From positions 1 to 64,000 of the forward strand of contig DAOTTU010000063.1 of the NCBI GenBank assembly GCA_034437655.1: a stretch of 64,000 bases of DNA. Reading direction: 5' to 3'. The notes beneath the pieces were generated by a model. That model had not been told where the DNA came from. It did no database searches and worked only from the letters and a program-made list of their open reading frames with translations. Shown one piece after another: positions 19,117 to 27,341 of this stretch; the first letter of the stretch is position 1, and the number at the start of each line of letters is the position of its first letter. The DNA comes from J027 sp034437655 (GTDB taxonomy: Bacteria; Chloroflexota; Anaerolineae; Aggregatilineales; J027). A program made the translations under genes and the position numbers.

Positions 19117-19362
19117 TTATGACATATGACCATAAAGGTGGTGGTTCGTATGCCAGCGGTCGATTTCTTTGTCCGCTTCATCATACGATATGTCATAGCG
19201 TTCCTGAATTTTCGTCAATAACCGTTCCCGGTCGCCGCCAACGTGTCGCACATCTTCAGCGGTAAGTTCATCCCACTGGGTTTGGAGTTGCTCGGTAAGC
19301 TCGTCCCACTTCATTTTGACTGATTCCCAGTTGAGTTTGGTTTCGTCCATGCGGTTTGGCAT
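19117..19362 (-). CDS. CsbD-like stress protein
   Basis: An 81-residue protein matching the CsbD/YjbJ family in order and spacing: NWESVKMKWDELTEQL at the N-terminus, then WDELTAEDV, then the GDRERLLTKIQERYDISYDEADKEIDRW core. Family members are small, helical and induced by general stress; the biochemical role is not known. AAAGGAG lies about 9 nt before the ATG. It is 14 bp downstream of the coiled-coil protein at 19377, with the same kind of ribosome site, so the two are probably co-expressed. Confidence 0.85.
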   Translation of the reverse strand: MPNRMDETKLNWESVKMKWDELTEQLQTQWDELTAEDVRHVGGDRERLLTKIQERYDISYDEADKEIDRWHTNHHLYGHMS

Positions 19363-19376
19363 AAATGTTTGCTCCT

Positions 19377-19694
19377 TTATGAACTTGATGTATTTGAGGT
19401 CTCGCTTCGAAAGCGGTCGGCGGCGCGGTCTACGGCCTCTTTGAGATCGGTCCAGGCGAGTTCAATGCCTGCCTTTAGTTCTTCCCAGCTATCTTCGCCA
19501 GCGTTGGCCAGTTCGGAAAGCCGCTGTTGAACATTATTACGGCGTTTACGCAGGTCAACCAGTTGTTCTTCCATCTGAATGCGTGCGTTAGCGCTGGCCT
19601 GCCTGGCGCGAGCCTGCCATTGTGTGATCTGTGCTTCAATTTCGTCCAGTTGTGCGCGTAGCTTGTCTTGATAGGCGTCTTGAGCATTACCCAT
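19377..19694 (-). CDS. Coiled-coil stress protein, sll1863-like
   Basis: A 105-residue, highly charged, almost wholly helical protein. DAYQDKLRAQLDEIEAQI starts a long coiled coil, followed by LRKRRNNVQQRLSEL and a tail WEELKAGIELAWTDLKEAV, which is typical of the small sll1863-type stress proteins (apolipoprotein-like helices). Function in the family is not established. AAAGGAG precedes the ATG. Pairing with the CsbD-like gene supports a stress role. Confidence 0.75.
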   Translation of the reverse strand: MGNAQDAYQDKLRAQLDEIEAQITQWQARARQASANARIQMEEQLVDLRKRRNNVQQRLSELANAGEDSWEELKAGIELAWTDLKEAVDRAADRFRSETSNTSSS

Positions 19695-19841
19695 GAGGGT
19701 TCTCCTTTATTGGTGTATATTCGATGTGTGTACTTCTTATGGTAACGGAATGACGTAGGAATGCATCAGGAGTTGGGACGAGGTGCTAATAGGTCTTCTG
19801 GGGGATATTGCACCCCAGTACAGCAATAGAGGCGGATAGAA

Positions 19842-20516
19842 CTACCCGGGAGGGGTTTCGTCAGTATCTTTACTACGGTCTACCAGGTCTTGTTCAACGG
19901 CGATCACAACGGCTTGCGTGCGGCTGGTGGTTCCCAGTTTGCTCAAGATGCTGCTGACATGGTTTTTGACGGTTGAGCTACTGATAAAGAGAACTTCGGC
20001 AATTTCTCGATTTCTCAATCCCTCTACCATTTCGGCCAGCACTTCGCGTTCGCGGTCGGTAAGGTCATGCCCAATGGAAGGGGGGCGCACTATTGCAGAA
20101 ATAAGCACCTGCGCGGCTTCTGGCGACAGGGTAGATTCGCCGGCATAAGCACGACGAATTGCCTCTGCAAGGTCATCGCCAGAAGTGTTTTTCATTAAAT
20201 AGCCAATTGCGCCAGCTTTTAACGCTTCTTCAACTTTGGCTTCATCAGAAAAACTGGTTAGCGCAATAATTCTGGTATCTGAACAAAATTCTGTAATTTG
20301 CTTTATCGCTTCGAGTCCGTCCAGATGTGGCATGATCATATCCATCAAGATCACATCAACGCACTCTTGCTTGGACATATCGACCGCCGCCTGACCATCA
20401 TTCAACTGGTCAACTACTTCAAGGTCGTCATAATCTTCCAGCAACACCACCAACCCTTTGCGCACCATATCATGATCATCAACAATCATCACGCGAATAC
20501 GGTCACCTTCAGGCAT
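19842..20516 (-). CDS. NarL/FixJ-type response regulator
   Basis: Receiver domain (VMIVDDHDMVRKGL, phosphoacceptor in VILMDMIMPHLDG, and the T/S-K region) joined to a LuxR-type helix-turn-helix (LTDREREVLAEMVEGLRNREIAEVLFISSSTVKNHVSSILSKL, given here by its ends: starts LTDRERE, ends SILSKL). A GTG three codons earlier (20525) is possible, but GGGAG lies 8 nt before the ATG at 20516, so that start is preferred (224 aa). No kinase gene is adjacent; it could serve the orphan hybrid kinase at 16575, which is inference. Confidence 0.92.
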   Translation of the reverse strand: MPEGDRIRVMIVDDHDMVRKGLVVLLEDYDDLEVVDQLNDGQAAVDMSKQECVDVILMDMIMPHLDGLEAIKQITEFCSDTRIIALTSFSDEAKVEEALKAGAIGYLMKNTSGDDLAEAIRRAYAGESTLSPEAAQVLISAIVRPPSIGHDLTDREREVLAEMVEGLRNREIAEVLFISSSTVKNHVSSILSKLGTTSRTQAVVIAVEQDLVDRSKDTDETPPG

Positions 20517-20658
20517 GTTATTCACTCCCAGAATTTATAGAACTCCGCGCCAAAATTAGCAGGAAATACGAAACTACAGTGCTGTATGCCTCACGTGATG
20601 ACTTCCCGAGGCACTGAATAGCTCAAGTATAGTGACAATGGCGGTTTCTTCAAGTCAC

Positions 20659-20675
20659 ATCATAACAATTATGAT
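20659..20675. promoter_or_regulatory. 7-3-7 perfect palindrome, operator candidate
   Basis: ATCATAA-CAA-TTATGAT is a perfect dyad in the region between divergent genes. Its size suits a dimeric repressor or the adjacent regulator itself; the binder is unknown. Confidence 0.4.
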
Positions 20676-20792
20676 TTGAAAACTCAGGTAGCGTGAGCAA
20701 AAGTTGTATAATTTATAAATAGTGAGGCAAACCTAAATCAATATGGACTTAAGCGCCCATCTGCCGTCCCTGACAGGGTGTTATACTCAAAC

Positions 20793-20834
20793 CATTACAT
20801 GCTAGGAAAAGGACATTACATGCTAGGAAAAGGA
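20793..20834 (+). repeat. Perfect 21-bp tandem duplication with ribosome site
   Basis: Two identical copies, 20793-20813 and 20814-20834, abut exactly. Each starts CATTACATGC and ends GGAAAAGGA, so each brings an AAGGA ribosome-binding core. The second is 9 nt from the ATG at 20844. The first copy also holds an in-repeat ATG. A slippage duplication is the simplest origin. Confidence 0.9.
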
Positions 20835-20843
20835 AAAGTGTAA

Positions 20844-21764
20844 ATGGCACGTCCAGACAACATACGATTAATTATTAATCCTGCCGCCGGACATCATGAA
20901 CCAATTTTGAATATTGTCAATCAAGTTTTCAGTGACTACGCCATTCATTGGGATGTTGCCGTGACCCTGCAAGATGGCGATGGCAAGCGTCTGGCCCAAC
21001 AAGCCGTCGCTGATGGCGTTGAGCTGGTTGTCGCCTATGGCGGCGATGGTACCGTTAAAGATGTCGCAAATGGATTGGTCGGTAGCGATGTTCCAATGGG
21101 AATCTTGCACGGTGGTACTGGAAACGCGATGGCATATAAGCTCAATATTCCGACCGACCTCGGGAGCGCGGCGCGGCTCTTGATGGAAGATCATCAACAG
21201 CTTGCGCTCGACATGGGCAAGGTGAGCTGTGTTGGTGATGATGGTGAAGACGTGACGGGGCAGTTTGCGCTGCGGGCCAGTATCGGTATGCAAAACGATG
21301 TGCTGGCAAGGGCAACCAGTGAACTCAAATCGCGCTTTGGCAACATGGCCTATGTCATGGCTGCTTTCGACACATTCAATCGTGCAGATGCAATTACCTA
21401 TCGCGTTTGTGCAGATAATGGAGAAGAAACGGATTTGTCTGGCCTGACGTGTGTCATTGCGAATGCAGCGACCATTGGCGGCACAGCAAATTTTGACTTT
21501 GCGCCACAGGTGAGCCCGTTTGATGGCGAGTTGAATCTTTTTGTGTTCAACCATCAGCAGCACAACAATTTGGTGGATGTGCTAAAAAGCCATCTGGACG
21601 ATGATATATCGTCCTTCCCCGGTCATATTGCTGGGAAACAGCTTCGTATTGAAACAGATACGCCGCAAACCATCACCATTGATGGTGAATTACTGGGTAA
21701 GACACCGGGGGTAGTGGACGTTGTGCCGGGTGCCGTTCAGATCATTGTGCCGGGCAAGCAATAA
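20844..21764 (+). CDS. Diacylglycerol/lipid kinase, YegS-DgkB family
   Basis: A 306-residue protein with the DAGK catalytic fold. RLIINPAAG opens the N-terminal domain. VVAYGGDGTVKDVANGL holds the GGDGT nucleotide motif, and HGGTGNAMAYKLNIP the GTGN motif. The C-terminal beta domain (ANAATIGG, then FDGELNLFVF) matches the family. Members phosphorylate diacylglycerol or related lipids at the membrane surface; the exact lipid cannot be told. The downstream gene is a dual-specificity phosphatase 59 bp away, suggesting a shared role in lipid phosphate metabolism. Confidence 0.9.
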   Translation: MARPDNIRLIINPAAGHHEPILNIVNQVFSDYAIHWDVAVTLQDGDGKRLAQQAVADGVELVVAYGGDGTVKDVANGLVGSDVPMGILHGGTGNAMAYKLNIPTDLGSAARLLMEDHQQLALDMGKVSCVGDDGEDVTGQFALRASIGMQNDVLARATSELKSRFGNMAYVMAAFDTFNRADAITYRVCADNGEETDLSGLTCVIANAATIGGTANFDFAPQVSPFDGELNLFVFNHQQHNNLVDVLKSHLDDDISSFPGHIAGKQLRIETDTPQTITIDGELLGKTPGVVDVVPGAVQIIVPGKQ

Positions 21765-21823
21765 CGCAAAAGCAAACACGCCACAGTTCATGAACACGAA
21801 ATTGAAGGAGCCATAATTACAAC

Positions 21824-22396
21824 ATGCAGTACCTCAAACTACCAGCACAATTCTTTTACGCATTGGGTCGCCGCTTATGGGAACAAGGCCCACTGACGAC
21901 CGTTAAATGGTTATATGCTGTGGGCGTACCGCTCATCACCGGGCGAATGTCTCTCCGCTACAGCCGCATTAGCGATCAACTCTATATCGGCGCACAGGTG
22001 CGGAAGCGCGGCTTGCCACGCCTTGAAAGCGAAGGGATTGCGGCATCGCTCAATCTGCGTGAAGAATTTGACGACGAGGTGCATGGGCTTTCACTGGCGA
22101 ACCATCTTTATATCCCGATTGCTGACAACACCGCGCTCAGCCTTGAGAATTTAGCGGAAGGGGTAAAATTCATTCGTGACATCATTGAACGCGGCGAGAA
22201 AGTCTATGTCCATTGTGGTAGCGGAGTAGGGCGTGCGCCAACCATGACGGCCGCGTATCTCATTTCGGAAGGTGATTCGGTTGAGCAGGCTGTTCAACGG
22301 GTTACGAAGGCACGGCCATTTATTCGTATCCTCCCGGCGCAAATGGAACGCTTACAAGAATACGCCAAAAATCTGGAACGTCAGCCCGCTGATTGA
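21824..22396 (+). CDS. Dual-specificity protein/lipid phosphatase
   Basis: A 190-residue enzyme with the cysteine phosphatase signature HCGSGVGRAPT: nucleophile Cys131 and phosphate-binding Arg137. Asp101 in PIADNT is placed as the general acid. The N-terminal ~45 residues are basic and semi-hydrophobic, perhaps a membrane contact. The signature and position after a lipid kinase recall PTPMT1-like phosphatidylglycerophosphate phosphatases, but a phosphoprotein substrate is equally possible from sequence alone. GGAG lies 13 nt before the ATG. Confidence 0.85.
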   Translation: MQYLKLPAQFFYALGRRLWEQGPLTTVKWLYAVGVPLITGRMSLRYSRISDQLYIGAQVRKRGLPRLESEGIAASLNLREEFDDEVHGLSLANHLYIPIADNTALSLENLAEGVKFIRDIIERGEKVYVHCGSGVGRAPTMTAAYLISEGDSVEQAVQRVTKARPFIRILPAQMERLQEYAKNLERQPAD

Positions 22397-22506
22397 TTAA
22401 CATGAGAGCAGGATTCATAATTCAATTCGCTTGTTTTTTTATAGGATGTGGGGCAAACTGCATTCCATTGCTCGAATAATTATGTTTCGCGGAGGATATT
22501 CTTAAA

Positions 22507-23745
22507 ATGCGTCACTTTAACTTCCTCAAATATGTGATTGCTTGCGCGGTTATCATTGCGATGGTTACCCCCTTTACAGTGGTAGCTCAGGACGGTGGTG
22601 AAGATGCTGAAGACGTGCGGATTGGCTTCTGGGAAGAATGCCCAACCCCTGAAAACCTGTCTGGTGAAATTCCAGTCGGGGTGATTTTTGGCCAAAGCGG
22701 TACAATCGCGCAATATGGGAACCCCCAGACCAACGGCGTTGAATTGGCACTGGCTGAGATCAACGACTCTGGCTACCTTGGCGACGCTGAAATTGATTTT
22801 ATTATTGAAGATGGTTTCGACACCGACAGCGCGGTTGCTGCCATGACCAAGTTGGTCGAACAGGACGCGGTTGCAGCGGTGATCGGCCCGACACTTTCTA
22901 CACAGGCGTTTGCTGCTGACCCGATTGCTGCTGGCGCAGGCATCCCCGTTATGGGCGTAAGTAACACTGCAAGTGGCATTACAACCATGACTGAAGACGA
23001 CGACGTGAATCAGTTCATCTTCCGCAACAGCTTGCCAGAATCCAACGTTATTCCGGGCACCATTGCCAGCGCTGTTGAAACGCTAGGGATTGAACGCGTT
23101 GCGATCCTCTATGGTGACGACGACGACTTTACCTTCAGCGGCTACGAAGTGTTCCTCGAATCTTTGCTGGACGAAGGCGTTGAAATCCTCAGCGAAGAAA
23201 CCTTCAGCCAGGGTGACGTTGACTTCCTCGCGCAGTTGACCAATATTGTGAACAACGATCCAGACGCGATTGTCGTCTCGGCGCTGATTACTGAAGCGAT
23301 TCAGATCGTGGCCCAAGCCCGTGAGCTTGGCTACGACGGCCCCATCATTGGTGGTAACGGCTTCAACTCGCCCTCACTGATTGTAGATGCAGGTGAAGCA
23401 TCCGAAGGCGTCATTGTTGGCGCAGCCTGGAATATCATCAACGACACCCCACTGAACACTGCCTTTATTGAATCCTACACGGAAAACTATGAAAACGCGC
23501 CCGGTCAGTTTGCAGCACAGGCGTATACAGGTGCCTGGTTGATGGCCACAGCGATTCGTTGTGCAGACTCCGCAGACTCGGCTGACATTCGTGCTGCACT
23601 GGCAGGTATCGAAGGCTTTGACAGCCCGCTGGGCACATTTGCTTTTGACGAAGACCGCAACCCGGTTCACCCACCTGTCGTTCAAATTGTTGACGGTGGC
23701 GAGTTTGCAATCTTTGATGATAGCTACGCGGACTTCTACGAGTAG
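22507..23745 (+). CDS. Liv-type ABC substrate-binding protein (system A)
   Basis: A 412-residue periplasmic-binding protein of the branched-chain amino acid/amide type. A signal peptide ends near VAQ-DGG (about residue 28). The start of the first lobe is IPVGVIFGQSGTIAQYGNPQTNGVELALAEIN (the ligand-facing segment), and AAVIGPTLSTQA and VMGVSNTASGIT follow. No lipobox Cys is seen, so it may be free or anchored by an uncleaved helix. GGAGG precedes the ATG. First gene of a five-gene importer operon (to 28144). The ligand cannot be told. Confidence 0.9.
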   Translation: MRHFNFLKYVIACAVIIAMVTPFTVVAQDGGEDAEDVRIGFWEECPTPENLSGEIPVGVIFGQSGTIAQYGNPQTNGVELALAEINDSGYLGDAEIDFIIEDGFDTDSAVAAMTKLVEQDAVAAVIGPTLSTQAFAADPIAAGAGIPVMGVSNTASGITTMTEDDDVNQFIFRNSLPESNVIPGTIASAVETLGIERVAILYGDDDDFTFSGYEVFLESLLDEGVEILSEETFSQGDVDFLAQLTNIVNNDPDAIVVSALITEAIQIVAQARELGYDGPIIGGNGFNSPSLIVDAGEASEGVIVGAAWNIINDTPLNTAFIESYTENYENAPGQFAAQAYTGAWLMATAIRCADSADSADIRAALAGIEGFDSPLGTFAFDEDRNPVHPPVVQIVDGGEFAIFDDSYADFYE

Positions 23746-23780
23746 CATTATCGGTTCCTACTAGCAAGGATTCTCAGTAC

Positions 23781-23816
23781 AGCAGGGGGCGGGCGCGTAC
23801 ACGCTCACCTCCTGCT
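23781..23816 (+). promoter_or_regulatory. Intercistronic hairpin after the system-A binding-protein gene
   Basis: AGCAGGGGG (23781-23789) pairs with CCTCCTGCT (23808-23816) with one G-U pair, 35 nt after the binding-protein stop. A five-T run comes only 17 nt later, so it is more likely an mRNA stabiliser or a leaky attenuator than a full terminator. Confidence 0.5.
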
Positions 23817-23900
23817 CCAGATTATCGCCAATTTTTAGTGCGCAACAGCTTTCTGTACAACTAAATCACCTAATATTTTTTCATTATTTGGGCCACAATT

Positions 23901-24857
23901 ATGGATTTAATCATTGAGCTTATCGGGCTGGCGGACGTTAACATCCCGCAGCAAATTGTTAACGCACTCTGGCGTGGTAGCTTATATAGTTTATTTGCAC
24001 TCGGCTATGCAATGATCTTTAGTGTGTTGGGGGTTCTCAACCTCTCACACAGTGCGGTGTTTATGTGGGGCGCGTTGTTGAGTATGGCCAGCGTATGCAG
24101 CACCGACATCAGCAATGATGGTCGCTGCGAATCCCTCGCCATGTCGATCTGGTTCACCATCCCGATAGCGATGGTGGCTGGTGGGGCGCTTTCTGTGTTC
24201 ATTGACCGGGTTGCATTTTATCCTCTCCGGCAACGCAATGCTCCCCGGCTAGCGCAGCTTATCAGTAGTATTGGCATGGCAATTGTACTGGTCAATCTTG
24301 CGCAGATTCAGTTTGGAGCCGCCCCAAAATTCTACCCCGATGGCTCGCTCCCTGACCAGCAGATTGAAGGCCTGCCCTATGGCATCATCCTGACGGAAAT
24401 TCAGGTACTTATTTTCATCATTTCGATTGTGATTATGATTGCATTGGGCATCATTGTCACCAATACACCACTGGGTAAACGTCTGCGGACGGTTGCTTTT
24501 GATAGCAAGGTCAGTGGGTTACTGGGGATCAACGTCGATCAAATGTATATGATTGCGTTTTTTATCTCTGGTGCGCTGGCCGGGGCAGGCGGCGCGCTCT
24601 ATAGTTGGGCGTTCAACGCAAACCCCTTCATGGCCGATGCACTGGCGCTCAAAGGCCTGACTGTGATTGTGCTTGGTGGGTTGGGCAGCATTCGTGGGGC
24701 CGTCGTCGGGGGCTTCCTCGTTGGCATTATTGAAGTGTACTCGATTGCGGTGGGCTATGGCGACCTGCAAGACGTCTTCGTGTTCGTCCTGTTCTTTATT
24801 GTGGTACTCACGCGGCCGCAGGGGTTGTTTGGGCAGCCGATCACTGATCGCGCATAG
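23901..24857 (+). CDS. livH: Liv-type ABC permease LivH (system A)
   Basis: A 318-residue permease of normal LivH length with about 8 helices. Helix 1 is followed by ALWRGSLYSLFALGYAMIFSVLGVLNLSHSAVFMWGALL, the family's N-terminal core, and the cytoplasmic coupling segment GKRLRTVAFDSKVSGLLGINVDQ precedes GALAGAGGALYSW and the conserved GLGSIRGAVVGGFLVGIIE. It would form a heterodimer with the LivM protein downstream (8 nt away). Confidence 0.9.
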   Translation: MDLIIELIGLADVNIPQQIVNALWRGSLYSLFALGYAMIFSVLGVLNLSHSAVFMWGALLSMASVCSTDISNDGRCESLAMSIWFTIPIAMVAGGALSVFIDRVAFYPLRQRNAPRLAQLISSIGMAIVLVNLAQIQFGAAPKFYPDGSLPDQQIEGLPYGIILTEIQVLIFIISIVIMIALGIIVTNTPLGKRLRTVAFDSKVSGLLGINVDQMYMIAFFISGALAGAGGALYSWAFNANPFMADALALKGLTVIVLGGLGSIRGAVVGGFLVGIIEVYSIAVGYGDLQDVFVFVLFFIVVLTRPQGLFGQPITDRA

Positions 24858-24865
24858 GGAGGCAA

Positions 24866-26605
24866 ATGCACGTTATGCAAAAAACCGCTGCTAAGCCAGG
24901 GCAATTGCCGCTCAGCGCACGCTTACGCTACATCGGTGAACCGTTGCTGGCGCTGGCTGTTGTTGCGGCTGCACTGATTTTGCTACTGGATCCGCTCCTG
25001 ACGCTGATTGATGGACTTCTTGAGCCACTACTTGACCCCCTGGCCCAGATCGGCATCAGCGAACCTGTGTTGCAGACAATGCTGGTCAGTGCCATCCTCG
25101 CTTTGAGCATTTACATCACGCTCTACGGCGGCATGTTTTCGCTGGCCAATGCTGGTTTTATGGGTATTGGGGCCTACACAGGCGCAATTATCACCAAAAA
25201 CTTTGAGACCTCTTTCGCTGTGTCGATTTTACTGGGGATGCTGTTTTCTGGCGTCATTGCGCTGCTGATTAGCGTGCCCGTGCTGCGTTTGCGCAATATT
25301 TATCTGGCTATCGCCACCATCGGTTTTGGTGAGATTGTGGTCGTGACCGTTAACCGCTTTGACGCCACACTACTTGATCTCTATCGCAATAACGAACGCG
25401 CTACGCCGATCATTCAAGATATTTACGATTTTTTGAATGTAGAGGTCAACTTTACGCGCTCTGGTATCCCCACACGCGCGATTATTACAGGTGGGGCCAG
25501 CGGCTTGAAGAATATTCCACAGACGACGGAAACAGCCCATCTGGTGCTATTCGTTATTCTTGTTGCCTATATCATGTTTCGCATTCAACGCTCCCGCTTT
25601 GGACGTGCCCTCAACGCGATTCGTCAGGACGAAAAAGTCGCTGCCAGTCAGGGGATCAACGTCGTTTATTACAAGAATCTTGCGTTTCTCATCGGCGCGG
25701 TTATTGCCGGGGCGGCCGGCGCATTTGACGCTCACCGTGACACTTTGATTGAACCCGGCGACTATGGCTTTAATCAGGCCGTCGAGATTTTGGGGTATGC
25801 AGTGCTGGGTGGCACCAATAGCTGGGCCGGTTCTATCATTGGTGGCATGACGTTGCAAGGTTTGCCGGAACTGTTGCGCGAATTGCAGGAATACAGCGGG
25901 GTCATGACCGGGCTGACGTTGCTGTTGACGATTGTGTATTTGCCGGGTGGCCTCATCAGCCTGTTTCGGCTGGATTTCTGGCAGCAGAATGGACGTTTTG
26001 CAATGGCACGGCGTATCAGTGTGGCTGGGCTGGCCGTGATTTTTATCGCCAACGTGCTGCCCTTTCAACGTTCAGCAGACGAGCAAGAACGTGTTTTGGG
26101 CAATGTCTTTTTGCAAGATCAGGCTGAAGCGGCTCCACTGGCGTTTATGGGGTTGGCGCTGGCCGGGCTGGCAGCCTATAGCGCGGTCATGTGGCAACAG
26201 GGCTATTTTGGCACCCGCGAGAACCTGAGAATCCCGCCTAACACATGGCGACCAATTCTAACGGCGATTGGGGTGTTGGCGGTGGCTTACGTTTTTAATG
26301 ACAACATCTGGCATCTGGGGCTTGGCAATAGTCTTGTGTTCGTCGCGTTATATTGGGTGTTGAACACGCCAGAAAAAGACGAGGGTGGGCGTTTCTCGGT
26401 GCCGCTGGCTATGATTGCGATTGTTGCCTTCTTATTGTGGGGTGGACTGGCGCTCAACGGGACGCTAGAAGACCTTATGCTGGCGTATTATATGCAGTTG
26501 CTTGGCCTTGGGATTCTGGCGGGTGGGGCGCTGGTCCCGTATGCGTCACGCTATGGCGATGAAACGAGGGGAGAAGTCGCAGATGCTCAAGTTGCAGCGG
26601 GTTAG
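24866..26605 (+). CDS. livM: Liv-type ABC permease LivM with C-terminal membrane extension (system A)
   Basis: A 579-residue permease, against about 320-360 for typical LivM. The canonical core (~70-365) shows SIYITLYGGMFSLANAGFMGIGAYTGA, VLRLRNIYLAIATIGFGEI, the coupling segment GRALNAIRQDEKVAASQGINVVYYK and NSWAGSIIGGMTLQGLPELLRE. From about residue 375 to the end there are roughly five more hydrophobic helices with no family resemblance that I recognise. The extension is in frame with no sign of frameshift. The next gene starts inside its last 23 bases. Confidence 0.85.
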   Translation: MHVMQKTAAKPGQLPLSARLRYIGEPLLALAVVAAALILLLDPLLTLIDGLLEPLLDPLAQIGISEPVLQTMLVSAILALSIYITLYGGMFSLANAGFMGIGAYTGAIITKNFETSFAVSILLGMLFSGVIALLISVPVLRLRNIYLAIATIGFGEIVVVTVNRFDATLLDLYRNNERATPIIQDIYDFLNVEVNFTRSGIPTRAIITGGASGLKNIPQTTETAHLVLFVILVAYIMFRIQRSRFGRALNAIRQDEKVAASQGINVVYYKNLAFLIGAVIAGAAGAFDAHRDTLIEPGDYGFNQAVEILGYAVLGGTNSWAGSIIGGMTLQGLPELLRELQEYSGVMTGLTLLLTIVYLPGGLISLFRLDFWQQNGRFAMARRISVAGLAVIFIANVLPFQRSADEQERVLGNVFLQDQAEAAPLAFMGLALAGLAAYSAVMWQQGYFGTRENLRIPPNTWRPILTAIGVLAVAYVFNDNIWHLGLGNSLVFVALYWVLNTPEKDEGGRFSVPLAMIAIVAFLLWGGLALNGTLEDLMLAYYMQLLGLGILAGGALVPYASRYGDETRGEVADAQVAAG

Positions 26606-27341
26606 CCGCCACTTCGAAGGCCTGATTGCGCTCAACAAGGTCGATATGGAGGTCGCCAGCGGCCAGGTGACCGGCCTCATCGGCCCTAACGGTGCTGGCA
26701 AAACAACGCTACTGAACTGCATCAGCGGCTTAGACCACCCGACCAGCGGCGACATTCACTTCAACGGCGAACCTATTCAGGGTCTAAAGGCGCATCGTGT
26801 CACGGCGAAAGGCATGACGCGCACCTACCAGAACATCCGCCTCTTTAAAGAAATGACCGTTTTGCAGAATGTTATCGTCGCGCAACATTTGCAGGGCAAC
26901 GCCACCGTGCTACATTCAATTTTCCAGATTCCACTCCATTTCCGCCAGGAACGGCGCATCCGTGCGGCTGGTATGGCGATGCTTGAACAGTTTCGCCTTG
27001 CGGATGTATACCACTTGCCAGCCGGGACGCTCTCATATGGGCAGCAACGCCGCCTCGAAATGGCCCGTGCTATGATCACCCGGCCGCGTATGATCCTGCT
27101 TGATGAGCCGACCGCCGGCATGAACCCTATCGAAACGGAAGAACTGGGCGAGAAAATCCTCGAAATGCGGGACATGGGCATCACAGTGCTGGTTGTGGAA
27201 CATGATATGTCGTTAATCTCACAGGTGTGTGATTACGTCTATGTCTTGAACTTTGGTACTATCCTCACCCATGCTGAACCGGAGGCCGTAAAGTCTGACC
27301 CGGCGGTGATTGAAGCCTATCTCGGAAAGGATGACGACTGA
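26583..27341 (+). CDS. livG: Liv-type ABC ATPase LivG (system A)
   Basis: Walker A GPNGAGKTT, Q-loop RTYQNIRLF, signature LSYGQQRRLEMARA and Walker B MILLDEPTAGMNP mark a LivG-type ATPase, with the long family-specific insert between Q-loop and signature. The frame is open from 26502, but the ATG at 26583 starts the fold (MLKLQRVSRHFEG) and has AGGGGAG about 10 nt upstream, so I prefer it (252 aa). It overlaps the LivM gene by 23 bp, implying translational coupling. Confidence 0.92.
   Translation: MLKLQRVSRHFEGLIALNKVDMEVASGQVTGLIGPNGAGKTTLLNCISGLDHPTSGDIHFNGEPIQGLKAHRVTAKGMTRTYQNIRLFKEMTVLQNVIVAQHLQGNATVLHSIFQIPLHFRQERRIRAAGMAMLEQFRLADVYHLPAGTLSYGQQRRLEMARAMITRPRMILLDEPTAGMNPIETEELGEKILEMRDMGITVLVVEHDMSLISQVCDYVYVLNFGTILTHAEPEAVKSDPAVIEAYLGKDDD

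Larger units (their letters stand above)
20517..20843. other. Divergent intergenic region
   Basis: About 330 bp between the NarL-type regulator (minus) and the lipid kinase (plus). It contains a 17-bp perfect dyad (20659-20675), a perfect TATAAT (20708-20713) that could be a minus-10 box for rightward transcription, and a 21-bp tandem duplication carrying the ribosome site (20793-20834). No coding sequence is apparent. Confidence 0.5.

Noticed and set aside
16575..20516. The hybrid kinase and NarL-type regulator as a confirmed pair
   Set aside because: They are separated by two stress genes and about 860 bp, so only a weak suggestion is possible.
20793..20834. The 21-bp duplication as an integration-site (att) scar
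   Set aside because: The copies abut directly with nothing between them, and no integrase or tRNA gene is near.
26502..26582. Upstream start for the system-A LivG gene at 26502
   Set aside because: The extra 27 codons lie inside livM, lack family resemblance, and the ATG at 26583 has a strong ribosome site.
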